DNA from: Parabacteroides gordonii MS-1 = DSM 23371
Lineage (GTDB): Bacteria; Bacteroidota; Bacteroidia; Bacteroidales; Tannerellaceae
Direction of reading: 5' to 3'
Length of the DNA: 64,000 bases
NCBI RefSeq assembly: GCF_000969825.1
Contig: NZ_KQ033919.1
Coordinates: forward strand, 2,283,088-2,347,087
The notes under the pieces are model-generated. The model searched no databases, was not told the DNA's origin, and was given only the letters and a program-made list of their open reading frames with translations. This document shows positions 52,903 through 61,570 of this stretch, piece by piece. Both the position numbers and the translations under genes were made by a program. Numbering within the stretch: position 1 is the stretch's first letter; every line of letters begins with the position of its first letter.

Positions 52903-54342
52903 GTGCTATTTAATTCTATAGAGTTTATCTTCTTCCTGCCAATCATATTCCTATTATATTGGTTAGCAAATAAGAATTTAAAGTGGCAAAACTGTCTTGT
53001 TATACTGGCAAGCTATATATTTTATGGCTGGTGGGATGTTCGTTTTCTTCTTCTTATCATACTGACCAGTGCCTTTTGTTTTGTTAGTGGCCTGCTTATC
53101 GAACAAGCTGAAGGCCACCGAAATAAACAAAATATAATCAATACGATTAATATATTACTTAATATTGGCATCCTGGGGACTTTCAAATACTTTGATTTCT
53201 TCAGTGCAAATATTAAAGTAGCATTGAATGCACTGGGATTTGAACCGGATTGGATTACATTAGATATACTTCTCCCTGTTGGTATAAGTTTTTATACCCT
53301 TCAAGCATTAAGTTATAGTATCGACGTATATCAAAAGAAAATATCCGCTTGTCATGATCCAGTTGCATTTTTTGCTTTTGTCAGCTTTTTTCCACAATTA
53401 GTAGCAGGCCCTATAGAAAGAGCTACCGGCTTACTTCCTCAATTTTACAAACAACGTACATTCGATTATCATAAGGCAATAGATGGTTGTCAGCAGATGT
53501 TATGGGGGTTTTTCAAGAAAATGATAATTGCAGATAACTGTGCAATAGCAGTCAATGAAATCTGGAACAGCTATCAATACCAAAGTAGTTTTACTCTTCT
53601 GCTTGGAGGTATTTTATTTGCTTTTCAAATATATGGAGATTTTTCCGGGTATTCGGATATTGCTATCGGATGTTCCCGCTTATTTGGTATCGATTTAATG
53701 AAGAATTTCAATTATCCTTATTTTTCAAGAGACATTTCTGAGTTTTGGAGACGTTGGCATATTTCATTAAGTACTTGGTTTCGCAATTATATTTATATAC
53801 CTCTGGGTGGAAGTCGCTGCCAGAAAACGAAAGCAATAAGAAATACATTTATCATATTCATTATCAGCGGACTTTGGCATGGGGCAAACTGGACATTTAT
53901 AGTATGGGGTATTTATCATGCACTCTTATTCATACCTCTCCTATTACTCAACAAAAACCGAAGATATACAAAAAACATTGTAGCCGAAGGCAAATTATTA
54001 CCTTCTTTGAAAGAAACCGTACAAGTACTTTTAACATTCTTCTTTGTCGTTATTGGATGGATTATTTTTCGGGCAAATAATATAACCGAAGCATCTGACT
54101 ATCTGTTACGAATTCTTTCTCCCTCTTTGTTTGAAATATCATTTCCATACGGTAAACGAGCCCTGATATATTGTCTGTTGTTATTTATCATTGAATGGAT
54201 ACAGCGGGAAAAAGAACATGGTTTACAGATAAATGGGGAAATAAAATCACCTGCAATCCGCTGGGGAATTTATTATATACTGATTTTTGTAATTGTCTTT
54301 TTACAAGGTACACCTACTGACTTTATTTACTTTCAATTCTGA
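52903..54342 (+). CDS. MBOAT family O-acyltransferase (AlgI-like), first copy
   Basis: 479 residues from a GTG at 52903, chosen because the paralogue at 61571 begins MLFNSIEF at the same point; the open frame goes back to a TTG at 52861. About ten membrane helices. Family motifs: LASYIFYGWWDVRFLLLII, FFPQLVAGPIERATGLLPQF, FQIYGDFSGYSDIAIG, FWRRWHISLSTWFRNYIYIP and HGANWTFIVWGIYHALLF, which contains the conserved MBOAT His. It moves an acyl group, usually acetyl, across the inner membrane toward an exported polysaccharide or other acceptor. The SGNH protein encoded 6 bp later is its probable partner. Confidence 0.9.
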   Translation: MLFNSIEFIFFLPIIFLLYWLANKNLKWQNCLVILASYIFYGWWDVRFLLLIILTSAFCFVSGLLIEQAEGHRNKQNIINTINILLNIGILGTFKYFDFFSANIKVALNALGFEPDWITLDILLPVGISFYTLQALSYSIDVYQKKISACHDPVAFFAFVSFFPQLVAGPIERATGLLPQFYKQRTFDYHKAIDGCQQMLWGFFKKMIIADNCAIAVNEIWNSYQYQSSFTLLLGGILFAFQIYGDFSGYSDIAIGCSRLFGIDLMKNFNYPYFSRDISEFWRRWHISLSTWFRNYIYIPLGGSRCQKTKAIRNTFIIFIISGLWHGANWTFIVWGIYHALLFIPLLLLNKNRRYTKNIVAEGKLLPSLKETVQVLLTFFFVVIGWIIFRANNITEASDYLLRILSPSLFEISFPYGKRALIYCLLLFIIEWIQREKEHGLQINGEIKSPAIRWGIYYILIFVIVFLQGTPTDFIYFQF

Positions 54343-54348
54343 TTTGTC

Positions 54349-55242
54349 ATGAAAAACTTTATAAAACAATTGGTTATTTTTATCATTCCCCTTATAGTGA
54401 TATTCATCATATTAGAGTATGCAATCCGGCAAATACCAAATACTTACAAATATAAAAATGAATGGATGTTACAACATGCCAACAATTTGAATACGCTCAT
54501 AGTGGGTAATTCACATTGCATGTCGGGAATCAATCCTTTCTTTTTAACGAACAATGCCTTTAACTTCGCAAACTCTTCTCAGGATCTGGAGCGTGACTAT
54601 TTTATATTGACTAAATATGAAGACATATATGCTGAATTAAAACAAGTGATCCTTTCTTTTTCTTATTGTACGCTTCAGGATAAAATGGATTATACAGATA
54701 AGCCACGTTTAAAATATTACGGGATTTATATAGGATATGAAAAATACAAATACAGTATGGAAATCACAAGCAACATTACTTATGAAAAAGTAAGGGAATA
54801 TTTAAGAGATGGTTCTCTACAATGCTCTCCATTAGGATTCAGAGTGAATATTCCTTCAAAAGACGATTTGAACATAAGTGGCATAAAAGCAGCAAAACGG
54901 CATACGCTAAATAATCAGGAAAGTTTGACTGATAACCTTAAATTTCTGAATAAGATCATTCAGTTTTGCGAAAACCGGCAGATAAAATTAATCCTCGTCA
55001 CTACACCAACCTGGCACACTTACTATGAACACCTGGATGAACATCAGCTTAATCAAATATATTCCATAGCAACAGAGATAACTGAAGATCACAAAAATGT
55101 ATTCTATCTTGATTTTCTGAAAGATGTTAGATTCAATGATAAAGACTTTAGCGATGGCGATCATTTATCAGAAGAAGGAGCTGAAAAATTCACTAAAATA
55201 TTGAAGGACTCTCTTGACCATACCTTCAAAATAAAATTATAA
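54349..55242 (+). CDS. SGNH-like (AlgJ/DltD-type) acylation partner of MBOAT
   Basis: 297 residues with one N-terminal membrane helix (about 5-27, QLVIFIIPLIVIFIILEYAI) and a periplasmic SGNH-hydrolase-like domain: TLIVGNSHCMSGINPFFL carries the GNSH block I and DKDFSDGDHLSEEGAEKF the Asp-x-x-His of block V (here DGDH). Proteins of this form work with an MBOAT to transfer the acetyl group onto a glycan. Co-transcribed with the MBOAT gene 6 bp upstream. The two proteins are likely a surface polysaccharide O-acetylation unit; the acceptor is unknown. A second pair lies at 61571-64000. Confidence 0.8.
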   Translation: MKNFIKQLVIFIIPLIVIFIILEYAIRQIPNTYKYKNEWMLQHANNLNTLIVGNSHCMSGINPFFLTNNAFNFANSSQDLERDYFILTKYEDIYAELKQVILSFSYCTLQDKMDYTDKPRLKYYGIYIGYEKYKYSMEITSNITYEKVREYLRDGSLQCSPLGFRVNIPSKDDLNISGIKAAKRHTLNNQESLTDNLKFLNKIIQFCENRQIKLILVTTPTWHTYYEHLDEHQLNQIYSIATEITEDHKNVFYLDFLKDVRFNDKDFSDGDHLSEEGAEKFTKILKDSLDHTFKIKL

Positions 55243-55303
55243 GGCTTAGAAATAAAAAAATCATACAATATTTCAGTGAATTATTAAAGCCACAAAACCT
55301 ATT

Positions 55304-57367
55304 CTAAAATTTATATCTTAGAAGAACATACAAATCTGTTTTATTATGTCCTTCTATTTCTTCCTGGTCTGTACCTATCAAGTCCCGGTCTGCGTAATAA
55401 GTGTGAGCCAATTTAGCTGAAAGGGATAACTTTTTCAACAGATCCCAACGAAAGGAAACAGAAAGCCGGATACCCTTTCCATAAAAAGAAGGCATATTGA
55501 AAGCATAAAGAATATTCTTTTCATAGGAACTTATCCGACTGTAATAATCATCAGTATGGAAGTAACCAATATAAAAATCAGACTGAAAGGGAAGGGAAGA
55601 CGGTTTCCAGCCTGCACTCTGCGAAACCATCCATCCAAAGCTATGTTTACCTTTATGTTCATCATAATAAACACCATCTACCGAAGTTTTCAACATCCAT
55701 GCCGGTTGCGATCCATATAATAGTTGAAACCGGAAACGTTGCTGTGAATAAGGTAATATACTTTGTGTCGATTCATTTTCCAATGTCTGGTTCTTTTCCT
55801 TCTTTCTATATTTATAACGCACGTAAGCTGCAAGATTCTTACCCGAATTATAATCCAATTGTACCATGTATTCCTTCCCGGAAGAAGGTGAGTCAACTCC
55901 ATATTTTAACCAGGGAAAACGAAATAAGTCCGCATATAAGGATAGTTTAAAATGAGCGAACGGTGTCCATTGCATTCCGGTATAAACACCCTGTTCGTTC
56001 TGAACGGTAGAGTTCTGACCAAAAGCATTTCCAAAGAAAGTTTGATAACGTCTGTCATAATAACGATGGAGCAATAATAACGATAAATAGGAGACAGGCG
56101 TCAATTGGAAAGCATTCAAAGTAGCTATTGCCTTATTGGATGATACGGCTGTTTCTCCATAAAACTTAAGCTTATTCGTTTTCAACATATAATCTACACT
56201 GATGTTCATATTCCTGTTTCCACGAAAATAAAAAAGATTGTACGGTTTTAAATCCGGCTGTATCTGATAATTCCCAAAAGAATAGGATAGTACGGTTACT
56301 CCGAAATGAACATGAGAAGTTGCATATCGAATATTTCCTCCATACGTATGCATAGGTACTGTCCGTAACTTCTCCCGGTCACGTACCAACCGATGCAGAC
56401 CATCTGTTTTAAACGAACTTACTTCGTAGTTATTAACACCTGCGTCCAGTTTCCTAAAAGAATAGAACAGGCTGATATCAAAATCTTTAATTGAAATGGT
56501 AGAAGCCACTCCACGAAAATAGTCATTTTCATTCGTTGATAAGTGACGGCGAAATCCATTTGTACGTCGTTCGGCCTGAGCTACAATAGAACTGCGGCTA
56601 GGAGAGAAATCATTACTGATAACCAATCCCTGCCCAAAAGATATCTTATAATCACCGACTGCAAGACTTTTCAACCACTTATTCATATCTTTCAAAAAAA
56701 GATGTACCGAATAATAATCATACCCTTTATGATATTGGTTCCAAAAAGGTTCACCGGCATCTTTTTCCGCTACAACTCCAAATTGAAGCCTTTCATCAAA
56801 AGCATATGAATAACGAAGGGAATGATAAAAAGGTTCACCCAAATATTTCCGGTTCGGATATTGCTGTAAAATACTATCCGGATATGAACAATATCCCTTT
56901 TTCTGTTGAAAACATTGATCATATCTGATTTGCAATTCATTAGAACTGTACTTCAACATGTTCTTAACAGAAAACGGACGTTTATCAACAGAAATATCTG
57001 CAATATAAACAAAAGAGAGTAAAAGTGATATTGTCTGGAAATCTAACCCTTCGACATTTTTCAGTTCATAAAGGGTTACCAACTTTCCATACTCGTTCCG
57101 GTAAAAGATAACCTGTTCTATTTGCTGATCCGATAAAAAGGGCAGACGACTTAACTCCTCTTTAGTTACACTATTCAGTTCAAAAGGATGTTCAGCCAGA
57201 TAAGAAAGGTCGGAATAAAGATTTTCAATACGAGCTTCATCATCTGTTTCAGAAGCCATTTCTTCTATATATTCCATCCACTTATCAACAGAATATATGT
57301 TCTGACTATTAAGATGATAACTATTTATCAACAGATATACCAACAGGGTTATAAACAACTTTTTCAT
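55304..57367 (-). CDS. Helix-hairpin-helix plus outer-membrane barrel protein
   Basis: 687 residues with signal peptide MKKLFITLLVYLLINSYHLN. Residues about 50-130 contain ComEA-like helix-hairpin-helix repeats (LNSVTKEELSRLPFLSDQQI, LYELKNVEGLDFQTISLLLS). From about 150 the sequence is a large beta-barrel with many aromatic strands (FGVVAEKDAGEPFWNQYHKG, SLAVGDYKISFGQGLVIS) ending LYVLLRYKF. The combination is known in Bacteroidetes as helix-hairpin-helix domain-containing outer-membrane proteins with no assigned role. It follows the barrel gene at 57380-58186 by 12 bp on the same strand, so the two are an operon. Confidence 0.82.
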   Translation of the reverse strand: MKKLFITLLVYLLINSYHLNSQNIYSVDKWMEYIEEMASETDDEARIENLYSDLSYLAEHPFELNSVTKEELSRLPFLSDQQIEQVIFYRNEYGKLVTLYELKNVEGLDFQTISLLLSFVYIADISVDKRPFSVKNMLKYSSNELQIRYDQCFQQKKGYCSYPDSILQQYPNRKYLGEPFYHSLRYSYAFDERLQFGVVAEKDAGEPFWNQYHKGYDYYSVHLFLKDMNKWLKSLAVGDYKISFGQGLVISNDFSPSRSSIVAQAERRTNGFRRHLSTNENDYFRGVASTISIKDFDISLFYSFRKLDAGVNNYEVSSFKTDGLHRLVRDREKLRTVPMHTYGGNIRYATSHVHFGVTVLSYSFGNYQIQPDLKPYNLFYFRGNRNMNISVDYMLKTNKLKFYGETAVSSNKAIATLNAFQLTPVSYLSLLLLHRYYDRRYQTFFGNAFGQNSTVQNEQGVYTGMQWTPFAHFKLSLYADLFRFPWLKYGVDSPSSGKEYMVQLDYNSGKNLAAYVRYKYRKKEKNQTLENESTQSILPYSQQRFRFQLLYGSQPAWMLKTSVDGVYYDEHKGKHSFGWMVSQSAGWKPSSLPFQSDFYIGYFHTDDYYSRISSYEKNILYAFNMPSFYGKGIRLSVSFRWDLLKKLSLSAKLAHTYYADRDLIGTDQEEIEGHNKTDLYVLLRYKF

Positions 57368-57379
57368 AGTTATATAGTT

Positions 57380-58186
57380 TTAAAATGAATACTTCAAACC
57401 TATACCGGTACTAATACCTAACATCGGATGATACACGGTCGCAACATCAGCAGTGAAACCGGAAAATCGATATCCGACACCGATAGTGGGAAGGAGAGGG
57501 GTTGTCTGCATTCCAGCCCGCACATAGAATTGTTTATACAATTGATATTCTAAACCGATGTTACCTGTTAATGTAGTATGTTTATTCGTTCCCACATTTC
57601 CTATTATCAACAAGCTGTTAATTACTTCCCATTGAAAACCTATTTGCAAAGAATATCCCCTAAAATAATCTATTTCAGTATTTTCTTTCTTAACAGCAAC
57701 AGAAGGAAAATCCATTATCAACATACCAATCAACAGCTTTTCAACCGGAGAATAACTGATACCGATATCAGTTGACAAGTATTGTGGATGTTCTTCCGTC
57801 AATTCTGTCTGTACGATCGAATACTGGATACTTATGCCGATACTCCATTTATCATTTAAAGATCTTCCGAAGAAAAGCCGGAACATACTTTCCCTATATT
57901 GATCATACCCGAAAGAAGAGATATTAACACCAAAAGGAAGAACATTATTAGGATAAGAAAATGAAAGACCAACAGTTCCCAGCTCCTTTAGTCCATAACG
58001 GTTAAAATAGTTGATATCGATACTCTTACAAGATTCCAACCCAATTAGTGCTGGATTAAAAAGGAAAGATTGAGTCACAGCACATCCGCCCATTCCCATG
58101 CTACGCATGTCAGGCAAACGTAAGTTATTAACAGCATACAAACAAGGGAAAACTCCCAATAACAGGGATAGGATTAATAGTTTCAT
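57380..58186 (-). CDS. PorV/FadL-like outer-membrane beta-barrel protein
   Basis: 268 residues from ATG 58186 (MKLLILSLLLGVFPCLYA); the open frame reaches 58237 but the shorter form starts with a proper signal peptide. The mature part LRLPDMRSMGMGGCAVTQSF followed by LFNPALIG is the common N-terminal hatch of PorV/PorQ and FadL-like barrels, and the end MLGISTGIGLKYSF is a last barrel strand. Probable outer-membrane protein; role unknown. It forms an operon with the helix-hairpin-helix barrel protein downstream. Confidence 0.75.
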   Translation of the reverse strand: MKLLILSLLLGVFPCLYAVNNLRLPDMRSMGMGGCAVTQSFLFNPALIGLESCKSIDINYFNRYGLKELGTVGLSFSYPNNVLPFGVNISSFGYDQYRESMFRLFFGRSLNDKWSIGISIQYSIVQTELTEEHPQYLSTDIGISYSPVEKLLIGMLIMDFPSVAVKKENTEIDYFRGYSLQIGFQWEVINSLLIIGNVGTNKHTTLTGNIGLEYQLYKQFYVRAGMQTTPLLPTIGVGYRFSGFTADVATVYHPMLGISTGIGLKYSF

Positions 58187-58396
58187 AGATAAGATATTTT
58201 TGGTTGTTAATATATAAGTGCAATTAAATGCTAACAATATTATTCAATGTTCATAGTCAATTTGTTTTGTTATAATTCAGAATTGCCACAAATATAATGA
58301 AACTTATTAAGTTGACAACTTATTAACAAGTAAATCATCATTTCCATATAATTAGTCAAATTCTGTAAAACCTGCACAGGCTATTACTAAATCACC

Positions 58397-58404
58397 TATT
58401 TTTG
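58397..58404 (+). promoter_or_regulatory. Promoter -7 element very close to the DUF4294 start
   Basis: TATTTTTG fits TAnnTTTG and ends only 6 bases before the ATG at 58411, so the transcript would start at or within a few bases of the start codon. Confidence 0.45.
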
Positions 58405-58410
58405 TAGGCT

Positions 58411-59016
58411 ATGACAAAGGTGAGATGGTATAAGATTGTGGTTATGTTTTTACTCTGTGTTACAGCTGGTCAAGCACAGAAACTAAAAATAAACACACTT
58501 CCCGAAGGAGTGCAAAGAGCTTATCTGGACGGGAAGGATACGGTTCCCGTTGTCAATCTTCAGGAAGTATTTATATTTCCGCAGATGCGTTTTAAGAACA
58601 ATCGTGAACAACAGAAATATAATAAACTGGTTCGAGATGTAAAACGCACATTACCCTATGCCAAAATGGTATATGAAACTTTAATAGAGACATACGAATA
58701 TATGGAAACGCTCCCTGATGACAAAGCACGCCAGGAACATTTGAAACGTATGGAAAAAGATCTGTTCAAAGAATATAAACCGGAGCTTAAAAAGCTGACC
58801 TTCTCACAAGGTAAATTACTTATCAAGCTGATTGACAGGGAATGTAACCAATCCAGTTATAACTTGTTGAAAGCTTACCTGGGCGGTTTCAGGGCAGGCT
58901 TCTGGAATTTGTTTGCCGGAATGTTCGGAGCCAGCCTGAAATCCGAATACGACCCGAAAGGAAAAGATGCCATGACCGAACGGGTCGTTATTATGGTTGA
59001 AAGAGGATTAATCTGA
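58411..59016 (+). CDS. DUF4294 protein, secreted
   Basis: 201 residues with signal peptide MTKVRWYKIVVMFLLCVTAG. DUF4294 is a Bacteroidetes family of unknown function; landmarks are NLQEVFIFPQMRFKNNREQQ, NKLVRDVKRTLPYAKMVYET and LIKLIDRECNQSSYNLLKAY. Periplasmic or outer-membrane-associated by inference. Its last 9 bases overlap the end of the convergent methyltransferase gene. A -7 promoter element almost touches the start codon. Confidence 0.85.
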   Translation: MTKVRWYKIVVMFLLCVTAGQAQKLKINTLPEGVQRAYLDGKDTVPVVNLQEVFIFPQMRFKNNREQQKYNKLVRDVKRTLPYAKMVYETLIETYEYMETLPDDKARQEHLKRMEKDLFKEYKPELKKLTFSQGKLLIKLIDRECNQSSYNLLKAYLGGFRAGFWNLFAGMFGASLKSEYDPKGKDAMTERVVIMVERGLI

Positions 59017-59538
59017 TAATTGCTTAAAGAAATCCCAGATAACAATCCCGGTCGTTACCGATACATTCAGCGAGTGTTTAGTTCCGTATTGGGGTATTTC
59101 AATACACATATCACAGTTATCAACAACAGATTGTTGAACGCCTTTTACTTCGTTTCCCATGATAACAGCATATTTTTTATCTCTGTCTAACAGCAATTTA
59201 TCAAGCATAACACTACCTTCAGCCTGTTCTACTGCACAAACGATATACCCTTGTTGCTTCAGGTTATCAACAGCATCGTGTGTATCTTTAAAATATTTCC
59301 AGTCTACAGTTTCTTCAGCTCCTAAAGCTGTCTTATGGATCTCCGCATGGGGCGGACAAGCCGTAATACCACATAAATAAATAGCCTCTACCTTAAAGGC
59401 ATCTGAAGTACGAAAGACAGATCCGACATTATTCAGACTCCTAACATGGTCGAGCACAACGATTAACGGTATCTTCTTACTTTCTTTAAAGGCCTCCGGA
59501 GTAAGACGGTTCAGTTCTGTTATTTTTAATTTACGCAT
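59008..59538 (-). CDS. SpoU/TrmH family RNA 2'-O-methyltransferase
   Basis: 176 residues, a minimal SPOUT enzyme. The three motifs are clear: motif 1 SLNNVGSVFRTSDAFKVE, motif 2 YAVIMGNEVKGVQQSVVDN, motif 3 EIPQYGTKHSLNVSVTTGIV, which form the knotted SAM site. It methylates ribose in tRNA or rRNA; it lacks the N-terminal substrate domain of TrmB/RlmB types, so the exact target is not known. Convergent with DUF4294, with a 9-bp overlap of the coding ends. The upstream side faces the 1-kb gap. Confidence 0.9.
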   Translation of the reverse strand: MRKLKITELNRLTPEAFKESKKIPLIVVLDHVRSLNNVGSVFRTSDAFKVEAIYLCGITACPPHAEIHKTALGAEETVDWKYFKDTHDAVDNLKQQGYIVCAVEQAEGSVMLDKLLLDRDKKYAVIMGNEVKGVQQSVVDNCDMCIEIPQYGTKHSLNVSVTTGIVIWDFFKQLSD

Positions 59539-60546
59539 AACTTTTTCTTTAGCTGCAAAAGTAGCTAATTAATGTGGATATGCCGTTGAAAAGGTATTGA
59601 TAAGTAGTGAACAGAAAATGAAAAAAAGTTCTTGCATTATTCAGATTCTTATCTATACTCCTCCTCATTCCGAACACGCAACATTTATAACCTATTATTT
59701 ATGAAGAGCTATTAACAGTGGTTATACACGTATCAACACCCATCAACAGAGATAAACTTTTTCACACGACCAGTTATCAACATAAAACTAATAAAGTCCA
59801 TAAAATAAAGAAAAACAGTACAGAAGCTATCTTTTATATTGTTGGTATCGTTTTGATAAGTAGTTCATATACTTTAATAACTCCTCAGGCAAGTATTGTA
59901 ACAAAAATGTATTAACTGTTTCAACAGCATATCATATACATCATATTTTATTTTTAAATTAAAGATTAATATTAATATAATATATAATTGTGGATAACTA
60001 GGAGAGAGGCAAGGAAGAACCGGTAGCATTATCGAAGACCGATCTACTCTTTTACAATTTCATATCAGGTATTGAAGTCGGGTAGGATAAGAGTTGTATC
60101 ACAATATATGATACTCCATTATTACAATATATGCTAAACCAGTATCATATATTGTGATACTATTCTTATAACTTGTGAACATCTGGTTGGTAAACAGTAA
60201 TAAAATTAGTTTGTTTTAGTCATTGAAGATATTGTATAAGAGAATTATCGGAATGGCTGATAACTATGAATCGATACTTTCCCCGTTCTTTTAAAGATTG
60301 TTTTACACTGCTTTCGATGGCTGAAATGAATAAAGTTTTTACCTTTGCATATTATCAACAGTGAGTTGATAAGTATATTAATATAAAGATTATCAGCTAT
60401 AAAGCCTGATGATAACTTTGTTGATATACTATTTATATCCTCGGAATGAGGTATGGGCGATTATTATATGAACCATTTTAACAGGATATTATATACATCC
60501 TATTTATCTTTAGAATTAAAATTAAGAATAATATAATAGATAAATC
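59539..60546. other. Large AT-rich gap with DnaA-box-like sites; candidate replication origin
   Basis: No gene-like frame in 1008 bp. DnaA-box matches: exact TGTGGATAA at 59989-59997; TGTGGATAT at 59573; TTATACACG at 59722; TTATCAACA at 59774 and 60352; its inverse form AGTTGATAA at 60364. TTATCAAC and GTTGATAA face each other at 60352-60372. TTGATAAGTAGT occurs twice (59597, 59853). An almost pure AT stretch at 59939-59988 abuts the exact box, as a DNA-unwinding element would. Flanking genes point away on both sides. The region also holds array C and a duplicated nadA leader. The origin reading is inference. Confidence 0.45.
60096..60160. repeat. Tandem palindrome array C (3 units, 23-bp period)
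   Basis: 19-bp units start at 60096, 60119 and 60142, linkers TCCA and ACCA. Unit 1 GTATCACAATATATGATAC and unit 3 GTATCATATATTGTGATAC are perfect reverse complements; unit 2 TTATTACAATATATGCTAA keeps the centre of unit 1. Lies inside the large gap upstream of nadA. Confidence 0.75.
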
Positions 60547-61533
60547 ATGTTGACAAATCAATCGATCGGATATATGGATGCACCGGTTCCCAAAGATATG
60601 GATCTGAAGGAAGCCATTGATAAACTTCGCAAAGAAAAGAACGCTATTATTTTAGCGCATTATTATCAAACTGGTGATATACAGGATATAGCAGACTTTG
60701 TTGGGGATAGTTTGGCTTTAGCCCAGTGGGCTGCCAAGACTACGGCAGATATAATAGTTCTCTGTGGCGTTCATTTTATGGGTGAAACGGCTAAGATATT
60801 GTGTCCGGATAAAAAAGTTCTGGTTCCTGACCTGAATGCCGGCTGTTCTCTGGCAGATAGTTGTCCGGCTCCGGAATTTGCTGAATTTGTAAAGCAGCAT
60901 CCGGATCATGTGGTTATTTCGTATGTAAATACGACAGCTGCGGTAAAGGCTGTTACGGATGTGGTAGTAACTTCTACGAATGCCCGTCAGATCGTAGAAA
61001 GTTTTCCGGAAGGAACAAAGATGATCTTCGGCCCGGATCGTAACCTGGGGAATTATATAAACAGTATTACCGGACGTAATATGTTGCTTTGGGATGGTGC
61101 TTGCCATGTCCACGAAGAATTCTCGTTAGAAAAGATACTGGAAGTAAAGAAACAATATCCGGATGCGGATGTGATTACTCACCCGGAATGTAAACAGCCT
61201 ATTATACAGGTGTCAGACTTCGTTGGTTCGACTGCCGCTCTTTTGAAGCATACTATCAAGTCGGATAAGAAACAGTTCATTGTAGCGACGGAAAGTGGTG
61301 TTATTCACGAAATGAGAAAAAAGAGTCCGGATAAAGAGTTTATTCCGGCTCCTCCCAATGATAGCACATGTGCCTGCAACGAATGTAATTTTATGCGTTT
61401 GAATACGATGGAGAAGCTTTATAACTGTCTGAAGTTTGAAATGCCTGAAATATTTGTGGACGAAGAGGTACAAAAGAAAGCAATCAGACCGATCAGAAAG
61501 ATGCTGGAGATTTCTGAGAAGTTAGGATTGTAA
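60547..61533 (+). CDS. nadA: Quinolinate synthase A
   Basis: 328 residues, normal length. It condenses iminoaspartate with dihydroxyacetone phosphate to quinolinate in NAD synthesis, using a 4Fe-4S cluster. Family blocks: AIILAHYYQTGDIQDIADFV, VLCGVHFMGETAKIL, LVPDLNAGCSLADSC, MIFGPDRNLGNYI and TCACNECNFMRLNTMEKLY. The three cluster cysteines are expected in LCGVHF, HPECKQP and the CNEC segment. nadB and nadC are not in the window. The leader immediately upstream (60476-60545) resembles a second copy at 59919-59989. Followed 37 bp later by the second MBOAT gene on the same strand. Confidence 0.97.
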   Translation: MLTNQSIGYMDAPVPKDMDLKEAIDKLRKEKNAIILAHYYQTGDIQDIADFVGDSLALAQWAAKTTADIIVLCGVHFMGETAKILCPDKKVLVPDLNAGCSLADSCPAPEFAEFVKQHPDHVVISYVNTTAAVKAVTDVVVTSTNARQIVESFPEGTKMIFGPDRNLGNYINSITGRNMLLWDGACHVHEEFSLEKILEVKKQYPDADVITHPECKQPIIQVSDFVGSTAALLKHTIKSDKKQFIVATESGVIHEMRKKSPDKEFIPAPPNDSTCACNECNFMRLNTMEKLYNCLKFEMPEIFVDEEVQKKAIRPIRKMLEISEKLGL

Positions 61534-61570
61534 TAGTATAATTGTCCCATCATCCGCAGAACAGAGACAT

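Noticed and set aside
58309-58336. Repeated AACTTATTAA as another palindrome array
   Set aside because: Only two copies, with no 22-23-bp spacing and no 4-bp linker.
59718-59915. Small gene in the large gap
   Set aside because: No family features, atypical start, and it overlaps the DnaA-box-like sites.
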